A DNA stretch of 64,000 nt from Candidatus Flexicrinis affinis (GTDB lineage: Bacteria > Chloroflexota > Anaerolineae > Aggregatilineales > Phototrophicaceae): NCBI GenBank assembly GCA_016716525.1, contig JADJWE010000006.1, positions 62,001-126,000 on the forward strand, in the 5' to 3' direction. Numbering within the stretch: the stretch's first letter is position 1; the number at the start of each line of letters is the position of its first letter. The position numbers and the translations under genes were made by a program. Below the pieces are notes generated by a model. That model was not told where the DNA came from, ran no database searches, and worked only from the letters and a program-made list of their open reading frames with translations. Positions 43,060-52,009 of this stretch are shown one piece after another.

Positions 43060-43551
43060 CTACAACTTTCCCATGCAGAAGAATGCGTAGTCCTGAGGAA
43101 ATGTCTTGACGCCGTGGCGCGACAGCAGCATGAGTATCTGCGCGCGGTGATCCGTACCGTGGTTGACGATGTGTGTCAGGATTTGCCACAACGTGAGGGT
43201 ATCGGGCTTATCAGGCGTATCGAACGGCTTGGTCGGCAGCATGTCGTCGGTCAGCCCGGCGAGGTACTCGCGGACTTTCGCCTCGACCCGTTCGCGTTCG
43301 GCCTGAATGACGTCGCGTTTGTAATAGTGTACGGGGTTGAGGAACCCCGGCACTTCTTCACCGCGCAGGCCGCTGAACCAGCGGTCGTCAACGTTGAACT
43401 GATGCACGACGTGGTTGCGGATCGACCCGATCCCGTACTCGACCTGTTCGGTGAACTGTGCGTCGGTCAGCGGCAGCACGCACTCCGTCCACAGGCGGTT
43501 GTTTGCGCGGAAGTGATAGTCGAACAGATGGCGAAACGCATCGGCGGTCAT
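43060..43551 (-). CDS. DinB-family protein
   Basis: 163 aa, four-helix bundle. The metal His triad is recognisable: VVHQFNVDDRWFSG (about 55), and ILTHIVNHGTDHRAQIL (about 135-150). Enzymatic function is variable (thiol-dependent or unknown). It lies 6 nt before the start of the hydrolase gene and may be co-transcribed with it. Confidence 0.87.
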   Translation of the reverse strand: MTADAFRHLFDYHFRANNRLWTECVLPLTDAQFTEQVEYGIGSIRNHVVHQFNVDDRWFSGLRGEEVPGFLNPVHYYKRDVIQAERERVEAKVREYLAGLTDDMLPTKPFDTPDKPDTLTLWQILTHIVNHGTDHRAQILMLLSRHGVKTFPQDYAFFCMGKL

Positions 43552-43685
43552 GGTCGTCCTCCACCCTCAATCGTACCGGATTCTTGGCGTAACGAAACAA
43601 AAGACGTGCACGCGCTCAGGCCAGTTGCGCCCAACCGAGAGTGTAACACATTTGTTCTATGCCGGTTTGGGTGCTGTATCACCGC

Positions 43686-43714
43686 GTGACAACCGGAAAC
43701 GAGCACGATAAAAT
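43686..43714 (+). promoter_or_regulatory. Promoter of uvrC
   Basis: GTGACA, 17-bp spacer, TAAAAT. One mismatch in each box. The start would be about 43721, giving a 25-nt leader to the ATG at 43747. Confidence 0.7.
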
Positions 43715-43746
43715 AGCACATCCGTTTGGATTCTCTGTGCGACCTT

Positions 43747-45630
43747 ATGGCCTACGAAACCCCCGACCACATCCGGCAGATACTGCGCACCCTGCCCAGC
43801 AAGCCCGGTTGTTACCTGATGAAGGACAGCACCGGTCACATCATCTATGTGGGCAAGGCCAAGGCGCTCAAGAACCGCGTGCCGAATTACTTCACTAAGC
43901 ACGCCGACCATACGCCCAAAACGCTCAAGATGCGCGCGCTGGTCCACGACATCGAGGTGATCGTCACCGAGACCGAAGTGCAGGCACTGATCCTCGAAGA
44001 GACGCTCATCAAGCAGCATCAGCCGCGCTACAACATCCTGCTCAAAGACGACAAGCGCTACCCGTACATCCGCGTGACGTGGCAGCACGCCTTCCCGAAG
44101 GTCGAGACGACGCGGCGGGTGGTCAAGGACGGGTCGCGCTACTTCGGCCCGTACGCAGCGATGTGGGCGGTACAGAACACGCTGCGCGTGCTGCGCAAGG
44201 CCTTCCCTTATCTCACCTGCGACCGCACGATCACCGGCAACGACGAGCGCGCCTGCCTGTTCTGGGACATCGGGTTGTGCAACGCGCCATGCATCGGGAA
44301 GGTGAACCAAGAGGAATACCGGGCGATGATCGCCGAGCTGATGGACGTGCTGAGCGGCAAGTCCGAGCGCGTCATGGCCCGCTTGACGAAAGCGATGGAT
44401 GCCGCCTCCGAGGCGCTTCAGTTCGAGCGCGCCGCCGTGCTGCGCGACCAGCTCAAGGCGATCGAATACATCACCCAGCGCCACCGTGCGGTCAGCCCGC
44501 AGATGACCGACCACGACGTGATCGCCATCGCGCGCGACGACAAGACCGCCGTGGTGCAAATCCTGTTCATCCGCAACGGCAAACTGATCGGCAGCGACCA
44601 CCGCAGTCTGGAGCACTTCGAGGACGAGACCGACAGCGAGGTGCTGGAGCAGTTCCTGACGCAGTTCTATAGCACGACTCAGGAAATCCCGCGCGAGATC
44701 ATCCTGCCCGACGAGGTCGAAGAGGCGCGCATCATCGAGCGTTGGCTGTCGGATCGGCGCTCCGGCGCGAAGGTGCAGATCACCGTGCCCAAGCGCGGCA
44801 ACAAGATCGACCTGATCGGCATGGCGCGCGAAAATGCGTCCGAGGCGCTGCGCATGATGAAGGCACAGTGGGAGGCCGACACCACCAAACACGAGCAGGC
44901 GATGGCAGAGCTTCAGGAGGCGCTCACCCTGCCCAAGCCGCCCAACCGCATCGAGTGCTACGACATCAGCACGACGCAGGGCACGGCCATCGTCGCCAGC
45001 CGGGTCGTCTTCCTGCAGGGCACGCCGGCCAAAGGCGAGTACCGGCGCTTCAATATCCGCACGGTCGATCACGCCGGCTCGGACGACTACCAGTCGATGC
45101 GCGAGGCGCTCATGCGGCGGTTCAGCCGCTGGCAGACGCTCAAGGACGAGCCGCCGGTGCACGTCCCCGGCAAGGAAGACCGCGACGCGACGTGGCGCAC
45201 CTTGCCCGACCTGCTGCTGATCGACGGCGGCAAGGGTCAGCTCGGGGTGGCCTACGAGGTGCTGAGCGCGTTTGATCTGCTGGACAAGGTGCCGGTGGCG
45301 TCATTGGCCAAGCAGTTCGAGGAAATCTACCTGCCCGGCAAGCCGATCCCGGTCATCCTGCCGCGCCAGTCGCAGGCGTTGTATCTCGTGCAGCGCGTCC
45401 GCGACGAGGCGCACCGCTTTGCGATCACCAGCCATCGCAACCGCCGCGACAAGGCCGGCATGGCGAGCCTGCTCGACGGCGTGCCGGGGATCGGCCCGAA
45501 TAAGCGCAAGGCGCTGCTGGCCGCGTTCGACAACTCGATCAGCGCGATCCGAAGCGCCAGCGTCGAGGAACTGGCGACCGTCAAAGGAATCAACAAGAAG
45601 CTCGCCGAGCAGATCAAGGCCGTGTTGTAA
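43747..45630 (+). CDS. uvrC: Excinuclease ABC subunit C
   Basis: 627 aa from ATG 43747 (a TTG at 43726 is open but poor). GIY-YIG nuclease domain at the N-terminus (GCYLMKDSTGHIIYVGKAK), cysteine cluster CLFWDIGLCNAPCIG, UvrB-binding helices (MDAASEALQFERAAVLRDQLK), RNase H-like endonuclease (RIECYDISTTQGTAIVASRV, LLLIDGGKGQLG), and a helix-hairpin-helix end (VPGIGPNKRKALLA). It makes the dual incision in nucleotide excision repair. Confidence 0.97.
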   Translation: MAYETPDHIRQILRTLPSKPGCYLMKDSTGHIIYVGKAKALKNRVPNYFTKHADHTPKTLKMRALVHDIEVIVTETEVQALILEETLIKQHQPRYNILLKDDKRYPYIRVTWQHAFPKVETTRRVVKDGSRYFGPYAAMWAVQNTLRVLRKAFPYLTCDRTITGNDERACLFWDIGLCNAPCIGKVNQEEYRAMIAELMDVLSGKSERVMARLTKAMDAASEALQFERAAVLRDQLKAIEYITQRHRAVSPQMTDHDVIAIARDDKTAVVQILFIRNGKLIGSDHRSLEHFEDETDSEVLEQFLTQFYSTTQEIPREIILPDEVEEARIIERWLSDRRSGAKVQITVPKRGNKIDLIGMARENASEALRMMKAQWEADTTKHEQAMAELQEALTLPKPPNRIECYDISTTQGTAIVASRVVFLQGTPAKGEYRRFNIRTVDHAGSDDYQSMREALMRRFSRWQTLKDEPPVHVPGKEDRDATWRTLPDLLLIDGGKGQLGVAYEVLSAFDLLDKVPVASLAKQFEEIYLPGKPIPVILPRQSQALYLVQRVRDEAHRFAITSHRNRRDKAGMASLLDGVPGIGPNKRKALLAAFDNSISAIRSASVEELATVKGINKKLAEQIKAVL

Positions 45631-45639
45631 AGGATTCTT

Positions 45640-45734
45640 CCAAAGGGCTGATGCCCTCTGGACTCCCGTTTCTGCGATTAAACGAGGTGCAGGAACGCCA
45701 ACTCCTGCCGGGGTGCGGGGCGCTACCCCGCACG
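45640..45734 (+). repeat. Modular stem-loop intergenic repeat, copy 3 (no core palindrome)
   Basis: CAAAGGGCTGATGCCCTCTGG and GGACTCCC, then no palindrome but TCTGCGATTAAACG, then AGGTGCAGG..CTCCTGCC, and the GTGCGGGG-CGCTA-CCCCGCAC hairpin. It reads like the reverse complement of copy 4 minus its core. Lies directly after uvrC. Confidence 0.8.
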
Positions 45735-45861
45735 TTCCACTACCAACACGAATGGCTACACGGCCTAAACAACTCTTGAACATCGAGCGACTACACTGCG
45801 GGTGTATCCGGTCGAACAGGCCGAATCCGATCGTTCAATCTGAGGTTCAAGAGGAAGTCCC

Positions 45862-47562
45862 GTGACACGCAAGTCCATCCTACCCATCGCAATTCTGCTC
45901 GTCGTCTTGAGCGCGCTGGCCCTCGGCAGCGCGAGCGCGCAGTCGACGCTTGACGTCAATCCCACCATCGACACCACCCTCACGCTCGACGGCACGTCGA
46001 TCACCGTCGACGGCAGCGGCGTAGCCGTCAGTGGCAGCACCGCCGTAATCGACGCCGCCGGCACCTATCGGTTGACCGGCACGCTCAGCGACGGTCAGAT
46101 CGTCGTCGACACCGACGACGACGGTTTAGTAACGCTCGTTCTCGACGGTGTCACCCTCAACAGCTCCACCAGCGCCCCGATCTACGTTAAAGAGGCGGAC
46201 AGCGCGGCGATCCTGCTGGTGGACGGCACGCAGAACGTCGTGACCGACGCGTTCGCGTACATCTATGAGACCGCCGAGGACAACGAGCCGAACGCGGCTG
46301 TCTTCAGCGACGATCCGCTGACGATCTACGGTTCCGGCACGCTGACCGTCACCGGCAACTACGGCGACGGCATCGCCAGCAAGGACACGCTGACGATCTA
46401 CGACGCGATTGTTGCGGTCACTGCCGCCGATGACGGTATTCGCGGCAAGGACTCGGTGCTGGTGGCCGGCGCGCAGATCACCGTCAACGCGCAGGGCGAC
46501 GGCGTGAAATCGGACAATGAAGAGGACGCCTTGCTGGGGACGATCACGATCGAAAGCGGCGAGTTCGACATCGTGGCAGGCGGCGACGCCTTCCAAGCGC
46601 AGACGGTCCTGACCATCGCAGACGGCACGTTCTCGCTCACGGTACACGGCGGCAGCCGTGCCAACATCAGCGCAGACGCATCGGCTAAGGGTCTGAAGGC
46701 AGACGTGAGCGTCGTTGTCAACGGCGGCAGCTTCACGATCAACACCGCCGATGATGCGGTGCACTCCAACGGCAGCATCACCATCAACGGCGGCACGCTG
46801 AACCTCGCCACCGGCGATGACGCCATCCATGCCGAGACCGAGGTCCTGATCAACGGCGGCACGATCCAGATCACCGAGTCGTATGAGGGTCTCGAAGGCA
46901 CGACCGTCACGATCAACGGCGGCGACATTCACATCGTCTCCAGCGACGATGGCATCAATGTCGGTGTCGACGGCATGGGTGGCGGACGCGGTGCCTTCGT
47001 CTCGACGGCCAGCGGCGCGATGGTCGCCATCAACGGTGGCTATACTGCGGTCTACGCCGAAGGTGACGGCATCGACGCCAACGGCTCGATCGTGATGACC
47101 AACGGCACGCTGATCATCAACGGTCCGACCGGCAACATGAACGGTTCGCTCGACTACGACGGCTCGTTCCAACTGACCGGCGGCACCCTGCTCGCCGTCG
47201 GCAGCGCGGGGATGATGCAAGCGCCGGACACGTCCTCGACGCAGTACACGCTGGTGGTCGGCTTCAACAATGCCCTGCAGGCCGGCACGCTGATCAACAT
47301 TCAGAACAGCGCGGGTCAATCAGTGCTGACGTTCGCGCCAGCCAAGACCTACCAGTCGATCGTTTACTCGGCCCCGTCGCTGGTCGCCGGCGAGACATAT
47401 ACGATCAATCAAGGTGGCAGCGCGTCCGGCACGGCGACCGACGGGCTGTACGATGCGGCAAGCTACAGCGCTGGCTCGCCGTACACGACCCTGACGCTGT
47501 CGAGCGTCATCTCGCAGGCCGGCGTCATGGGCGGCTTCGGCGGGCGGCGCGGGCGTCCGTAA
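45862..47562 (+). CDS. Secreted right-handed beta-helix carbohydrate-binding protein (Cthe_2159-like)
   Basis: 566 aa with a signal peptide ending ALGSASA. Many repeated coils: INGG followed by acidic-rich DDGI/DDAI units (GNYGDGIASKDTLTIYD, GDGVKSDNEED, NTADDAVHSNGSITINGG). This is the DUF4353-type carbohydrate-binding domain, known in Cthe_2159 to bind calcium and polygalacturonate-like glycans. The C-terminus is Gly/Arg-rich (GGFGGRRGRP). Likely cell-surface or extracellular. Confidence 0.85.
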   Translation: MTRKSILPIAILLVVLSALALGSASAQSTLDVNPTIDTTLTLDGTSITVDGSGVAVSGSTAVIDAAGTYRLTGTLSDGQIVVDTDDDGLVTLVLDGVTLNSSTSAPIYVKEADSAAILLVDGTQNVVTDAFAYIYETAEDNEPNAAVFSDDPLTIYGSGTLTVTGNYGDGIASKDTLTIYDAIVAVTAADDGIRGKDSVLVAGAQITVNAQGDGVKSDNEEDALLGTITIESGEFDIVAGGDAFQAQTVLTIADGTFSLTVHGGSRANISADASAKGLKADVSVVVNGGSFTINTADDAVHSNGSITINGGTLNLATGDDAIHAETEVLINGGTIQITESYEGLEGTTVTINGGDIHIVSSDDGINVGVDGMGGGRGAFVSTASGAMVAINGGYTAVYAEGDGIDANGSIVMTNGTLIINGPTGNMNGSLDYDGSFQLTGGTLLAVGSAGMMQAPDTSSTQYTLVVGFNNALQAGTLINIQNSAGQSVLTFAPAKTYQSIVYSAPSLVAGETYTINQGGSASGTATDGLYDAASYSAGSPYTTLTLSSVISQAGVMGGFGGRRGRP

Positions 47563-47568
47563 CGATCG

Positions 47569-47722
47569 TGCGGGGCGCTGCCCCGCACCCCGGCAGGGGT
47601 TTGCACTCCTGCACCTCTTCACTGCGAATGGGTGCCGCTTGCGGCACCCATTCGCATGTAAGGGAGTCCAGAGGGCGAAAGCCTTTTGGTGGAGGTGTGG
47701 AGGCAAAGCCTCCGCATCTCTT
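47569..47722 (+). repeat. Modular stem-loop intergenic repeat, copy 4
   Basis: GTGCGGGGC-GCT-GCCCCGCAC hairpin, CCCCGGCAGGGG, CTCCTGCACCTC, a perfect palindrome with 15-bp arms around TT (47624-47655), the conserved arm in reverse (GGGAGTCCAGAGGGC then AAGCC), and GGAGGC-AAA-GCCTCC. It lies between the convergent beta-helix and MGT genes. Confidence 0.85.
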
Positions 47723-47726
47723 TCTT

Positions 47727-48935
47727 TTACCCCATGGCTACGCCGCGCGCTTTGAGAAACGCCTCGACCTCGTCGGCAGCGCGCGAGACGCCGCCCGCGG
47801 CGACCAGCGATTGGCGGATGCGCTCTGCCGCGGCACGGTAGCTGGCGTCTGTGAGCAGCCGGTCGGCGCTTGTGCGCAGCGTGTGCGGGTTGACCTGATC
47901 GACCGTCAGCATCAAGCCCGCGCCGAGGTCGACGACGCGCGTCGTGTTGAACGTCTGCTCGGTCTGCTGCGGCACCATGAGCAGCGGCAGCCCGCAGAAC
48001 AGCCCGTCGTGCAGGCTGTTGAGCCCGCCATGCGTGATGAACAGTGACGCTTGCTTGAGTACCTGTGTCTGCGGCACCCACGTCTTGACCGTGACGTTCG
48101 GCGGCAGCGCGCCGAAGTGCTCCGATGAGAATCGGTTGCCAGTGCTGATCAGCACGTCGTATGGCGAATCAGCAAAGGCGGCGATGCACGCGCGATAGAA
48201 GCTGTCGTTGTCGTTGATCACCGTGCCGAGCGAGGCGTAGATCAGCGGCCGTCCGCTGTCGTGTGTGAACGGCTCGCCTGCCCCGTCCTGCATCGTCCAG
48301 CCGACGAGCCGGTAGTAGTCGGGCAGTGAATCGGAATACGGCACAAACTCCAGCGACGAGTAGCTGATCGCCAGATCGGCCGGCACGCTCATCGTGTTCA
48401 TCATGCCGAGCGGCTTGACACCGTACTGCGCACCGATGTCCCGCGCGATCTTGTTCGCCTCGTTGCCGGCGCGGAAACCCTTCACCAGCATGGGCAGGAT
48501 GATGCGCAGGTTGCGGACGTTGAGCAGGGCCCGTGGAGTGAGTGGCATCAGCGAGTATGAGACGACGCTCGGCAGGCGGGTAATCTGGCCGAGGTAGTAG
48601 CCCCACTGGCACATGCAGTCGTACAGCACGTAGTCGGGGTTGTACGCCTCGATCCGCTTGAGCAGATCGGGGATGATGTCTTTGGCGGTCGTCAACATGA
48701 CGCGCGCGGCCTGCTGCGGGATGCTGCCGTTCAGCCCGCGCCGGTCGAAGTAGTCGTCCGGCACACGCTCGTCGTAAAGTTCGACCGTCGCGCCGGTCGC
48801 CTCGATGCGCGACTTATGCGACGGACTGGTGAAGTAGGCGATGTCGTGCCCGCGCTTGACCAGCTCGGCCACCAGCGGCAGTGACGGATTGACGTGCCCG
48901 TGTGCAGGCACATTGAAGAACAGCGCTTTCGGCAT
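47727..48935 (-). CDS. MGT-family (macrolide-type) glycosyltransferase
   Basis: 402 aa from the ATG at 48935; a longer frame to 49124 is unsupported. The GT-B fold is visible: N-terminal FFNVPAHGHVNPSLPLVAEL, and the C-terminal donor site (VPQTQVLKQASLFITHGGLNSLHDGLFCGLP region, key residues H-G-G-x-N-S and PQ) near 285-330. Members transfer UDP- or TDP-sugars to small hydrophobic acceptors. Next gene upstream is a flavin monooxygenase. Confidence 0.9.
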   Translation of the reverse strand: MPKALFFNVPAHGHVNPSLPLVAELVKRGHDIAYFTSPSHKSRIEATGATVELYDERVPDDYFDRRGLNGSIPQQAARVMLTTAKDIIPDLLKRIEAYNPDYVLYDCMCQWGYYLGQITRLPSVVSYSLMPLTPRALLNVRNLRIILPMLVKGFRAGNEANKIARDIGAQYGVKPLGMMNTMSVPADLAISYSSLEFVPYSDSLPDYYRLVGWTMQDGAGEPFTHDSGRPLIYASLGTVINDNDSFYRACIAAFADSPYDVLISTGNRFSSEHFGALPPNVTVKTWVPQTQVLKQASLFITHGGLNSLHDGLFCGLPLLMVPQQTEQTFNTTRVVDLGAGLMLTVDQVNPHTLRTSADRLLTDASYRAAAERIRQSLVAAGGVSRAADEVEAFLKARGVAMG

Positions 48936-49002
48936 CGCGACATCCCCCGGATTTCGAGCCGTTCCAGACAGAGTATCACGAAAAGCGACGCGCGCGGGCG
49001 GA

Positions 49003-50229
49003 TTACATGCCGCGGCCCGCGATGTGCTCCGAGATGAACTCGGCGTCTTCGGCGACTCCCAGGAACAGACTGGACTGGGTCTTGTGGAGCCATTGCAGGC
49101 CGACAAAGTACAGCCCGGGAACACGAGTCACGCCGCGGTGGTGTATCGGATAACCGCGTTCGTCCAGCACCGGAGCATGAATCCACCCATAGTCGAACGC
49201 ATACCCGCAGGCCCAAACAATCGCCGTAATCCCCGCCTCGGCTGTATCAAGCTGCGTGAGGATCTCGGTGTCGTAGCCGTCCCGCAGGTGCGGAAGCTGC
49301 GGCGGCGGGGCCTGTATGCCAGCGCGTTCGATATATCCATCGATCGCCTTGGTGATCTCGGTTTCCATCCGATCCATTGCAGTGAGGTTCGTGGCGAGGT
49401 CAGGCGCGAACGTCAGCGACGTCTGGCTGCCGTCGACCAGCCGCCCCAACAGCGTCACGCCATCACGCGCAAACTCGTGCAGGTTGAGCGACTTCCCGCC
49501 GTCGCGCCCGGTCAACTGCGGGTTCGGGGCGAAACGCTCGGCTTCCGATTGAAGCTGCGCGGTCGTGCGGTCGAAGAAGCCCATTTCGGTGAGCCAGTGG
49601 AAGATTTCCCGGCCGCGGTAGATGCGGGGTGCGCGGCCAGCCTTGCCCGTGGACAGATACACTTTGCGGCCCGCCTGACGCAGTTCGTAGGCGATCTGAC
49701 AGCCGGACTGCCCGCTGCCGACAATCAGCACGGCCCCCGGCGGCAGCAGATCGGGGTTCCGATACTGGCTGGAATGGAGTTGCAGGATATCCGGATCGAT
49801 GCGCACGGCAAACATTGGCAGTCGTGGCTTCTGAAATGCGCCGGTCGCAACGACCACGTTCGACGCGGTGTATTCGCCCATGTCCGTTTCGACTGTAAAC
49901 CCGTCGGCAATCGGGCGCACCGCCGTGACGGTAATCCCGGTCTGCACCGGTGGCGCGAACTGGCTCACGTAGTCTTCGAGATAGCGCACGACCTCGGCAC
50001 GGGTCAGGAATCCGTCGGGATCGTCGCCCTGATACGGAAATCCGGGCAGATTCAAGGTGAAGTTCGGGGTAACGAGCGTGAACGACTCCCACTTGCCGCT
50101 GCGCCACGCTTCGCCGATGCGATGCTTTTCGAGGACAACGTGTGTGCGGTTCCGCTGCGTCAGGCAGTAGCTCACCGCGAGACCCGATTGTCCTGCCCCG
50201 ATGACGACCGTCTCCACATGCCCTGCCAT
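49003..50229 (-). CDS. FAD/NADPH-dependent monooxygenase (flavin-containing or Baeyer-Villiger-like)
   Basis: 408 aa. FAD dinucleotide motif VIGAGQSG at 9-16, second NADPH motif GSGQSG at 171-176, and VVATG at 126-130. SLTLNLPGFPYQG-type region in between. It lacks the clear FxGxxxHxxx(W/D) Baeyer-Villiger fingerprint that I can recognise, so a general flavoprotein of the CzcO type is safest. It precedes the glycosyltransferase and may act on the same small molecule. Confidence 0.85.
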   Translation of the reverse strand: MAGHVETVVIGAGQSGLAVSYCLTQRNRTHVVLEKHRIGEAWRSGKWESFTLVTPNFTLNLPGFPYQGDDPDGFLTRAEVVRYLEDYVSQFAPPVQTGITVTAVRPIADGFTVETDMGEYTASNVVVATGAFQKPRLPMFAVRIDPDILQLHSSQYRNPDLLPPGAVLIVGSGQSGCQIAYELRQAGRKVYLSTGKAGRAPRIYRGREIFHWLTEMGFFDRTTAQLQSEAERFAPNPQLTGRDGGKSLNLHEFARDGVTLLGRLVDGSQTSLTFAPDLATNLTAMDRMETEITKAIDGYIERAGIQAPPPQLPHLRDGYDTEILTQLDTAEAGITAIVWACGYAFDYGWIHAPVLDERGYPIHHRGVTRVPGLYFVGLQWLHKTQSSLFLGVAEDAEFISEHIAGRGM

Positions 50230-50336
50230 GTTCCCGCGCTCCCCCGATGGCCCGCCGATCTATGCGTTTCGGTATGTATCAGCATACGCCGATTTTCTGT
50301 CCGTGGCGGCACGACTTGCGCGGCGTCGCTCCGGGC

Positions 50337-50627
50337 TTACTCCACCTCGTCGTAGTGTTCGACGGTCGGGAACGGGTCGTAGAAGGGGTGAAGAATGGCC
50401 TTCCATTCCTGATACTCGCGCGACTCGCGAAAGCCGATGGTGTGCGACTCGAGCGTGTCCCACCACGCCAGCAGCAGATAGCGATCCGGCGTCTCGACGC
50501 ACTTGTGCAGCTCGTGGCCGAAATAACCCGGCGCGCCGCTGATGATCACTGAGGCCTGCTTGAAGGCCGCCTCGAACGCCTTCGATTGCCCCGGTTTGAT
50601 GTTCAGGATCGCGTGTTCGAGGATCAC
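50337..50627 (-). CDS. Antibiotic biosynthesis monooxygenase (ABM) domain protein
   Basis: 96 aa from a GTG at 50627, preceded by AAGGGA. Ferredoxin-like ABM fold pattern: VILEHAILNIKPGQSKAFEA, SVIISGAPGYFGHELHKC, DRYLLLAWWDTLESH and YQEWKAILHPFYD. These small proteins act as cofactor-free monooxygenases or as stress proteins. It lies 108 nt before the flavin monooxygenase start; shared transcription is likely but not certain. Confidence 0.85.
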   Translation of the reverse strand: MILEHAILNIKPGQSKAFEAAFKQASVIISGAPGYFGHELHKCVETPDRYLLLAWWDTLESHTIGFRESREYQEWKAILHPFYDPFPTVEHYDEVE

Positions 50628-50725
50628 TGTCGTTTCCCTTCGGCTGACTGCGAAAGCAAAACCGCGAGTGCTTACGCGCCCGCGGCTGTGAGGACGTACG
50701 CTGGGTATGAAGCCGCCTCCGGCGG

Positions 50726-52006
50726 TCACTCTTTCTTGTACGGAATGCCGTCGGCCTTGGGGGCCACGGCGCGCCCGACCAGCCCGGCCAGCACGATCAT
50801 CGTGACGAGGTACGGGGTCATCTGGATGAATTGCGCCGGGATCGGCACGCTGAAAATCTGGAAGCGGCTGTTGAGCGCCTGCGAGAAGCCGAACAGCAGC
50901 GCCCCGCTGAGCGCCCCGAACGGCGTCCACTTGCCGAAGATCATCGCCGCCAACCCGATGAAGCCAAGGCCGCCGGTCATCTGGTCTTCGAACAGGCCGA
51001 CCGTCTCGATCGAGAACCACGCCCCGCCCAAGCCGGCCATCATGCCGCCGATCATCACGTTGATGTAGCGTGTACGGATGACATTGATGCCCAGCGTATC
51101 GGCCGCGTGCGGGTTCTCGCCGACGGCGCGCGTGCGCAGGCCCCAGCGCGTGTTGTACATCACCACGTGCGTGACGATCACGAGGATGAACATCAGCAGG
51201 TAGACCGGTTTGCCGGTGAAGAAGATCGCGCCGAGGATCGGGATATCCGACAGGCCGGGGATCTGGATGATGCGCAGGGTTTCGCGCGCCGTCTCGGTCG
51301 ACAGCAAGATTTCACGGCGTAGGAAGCTCGTCACGCCGACGGCGAGGATGTTGATCACCGTCCCGCTGACAATCTGATCGGTCATGAACGTGATCGACAG
51401 CCAACCGTGCAGCGAGGCCATCAGGAAACCGGCGAAGATCGACACGACCACGCCGCAGGCCAGTGCGGTCTGGAACGGCATCACCTGCCCGAACATAAGC
51501 GACGCGATGAAGCCGAGGCACGCGCCCATCAACATCATGCCTTCGCCGGCGATGTTGGTGACGCCCGCACGCTCGCACCACAAGCCAGCCAAGGCGGCCA
51601 GCGTGATCGGCGTGGCGAGGCGGAAGCTCGACTCGAGCATCTGCGTTACGTTGGCGTTGCGTCCCACCGCTGCGAGGATCAGCGCCGTCGGCACGATCAT
51701 GATGCCGCAGACGATCAGCGCGATGTTGGTCTGCCGTTTGGTCCCGATGGGCAGCACGCCGACCGCGCCGCCGATGACGAAGATCACCGCGGCCACGATG
51801 CCGAACGTCTGCGCTGGCATGGTGATATCGGGGATTCCGTCGCCAAAAACGAGAAGTGTCGTCGCGGTGGAGGCGATGTCGCCCGGTACGCGCAGCAGCA
51901 TGAAGATGCCGACCAGCAGGAACACGATGCCGACGACGAACTGCCGGGTGATCCGGAAGCCAGCCCGTTCCTCGACCATTTCCTGCGCCACAGTCGCTTG
52001 TGCCAT
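50726..52006 (-). CDS. BmpA-type ABC transporter permease (RbsC/YufQ-like)
   Basis: 426 aa, about 10 membrane segments. Signature stretches: ERAGVTNIAGEGMMLMGACLGF, FMASLHGWLSITFMTDQIVSG, and GLRTRAVGENPHAADTLGIN with GGLGFIGLAAMIFGKW. This is the second permease of a nucleoside or BmpA-family importer. A 3-nt gap to the other permease shows one operon. Confidence 0.92.
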   Translation of the reverse strand: MAQATVAQEMVEERAGFRITRQFVVGIVFLLVGIFMLLRVPGDIASTATTLLVFGDGIPDITMPAQTFGIVAAVIFVIGGAVGVLPIGTKRQTNIALIVCGIMIVPTALILAAVGRNANVTQMLESSFRLATPITLAALAGLWCERAGVTNIAGEGMMLMGACLGFIASLMFGQVMPFQTALACGVVVSIFAGFLMASLHGWLSITFMTDQIVSGTVINILAVGVTSFLRREILLSTETARETLRIIQIPGLSDIPILGAIFFTGKPVYLLMFILVIVTHVVMYNTRWGLRTRAVGENPHAADTLGINVIRTRYINVMIGGMMAGLGGAWFSIETVGLFEDQMTGGLGFIGLAAMIFGKWTPFGALSGALLFGFSQALNSRFQIFSVPIPAQFIQMTPYLVTMIVLAGLVGRAVAPKADGIPYKKE

Positions 52007-52009
52007 GGG

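Noticed and set aside
43657..45162. A 501-aa minus-strand open frame opposite uvrC
   Set aside because: It mirrors the uvrC coding strand and shows no motif; uvrC has all its domains.
48841..50355. A 504-aa plus-strand open frame opposite the monooxygenase and the MGT start
   Set aside because: Low-complexity Arg/Ala/Gln composition and no family; the minus-strand genes are clearly real.
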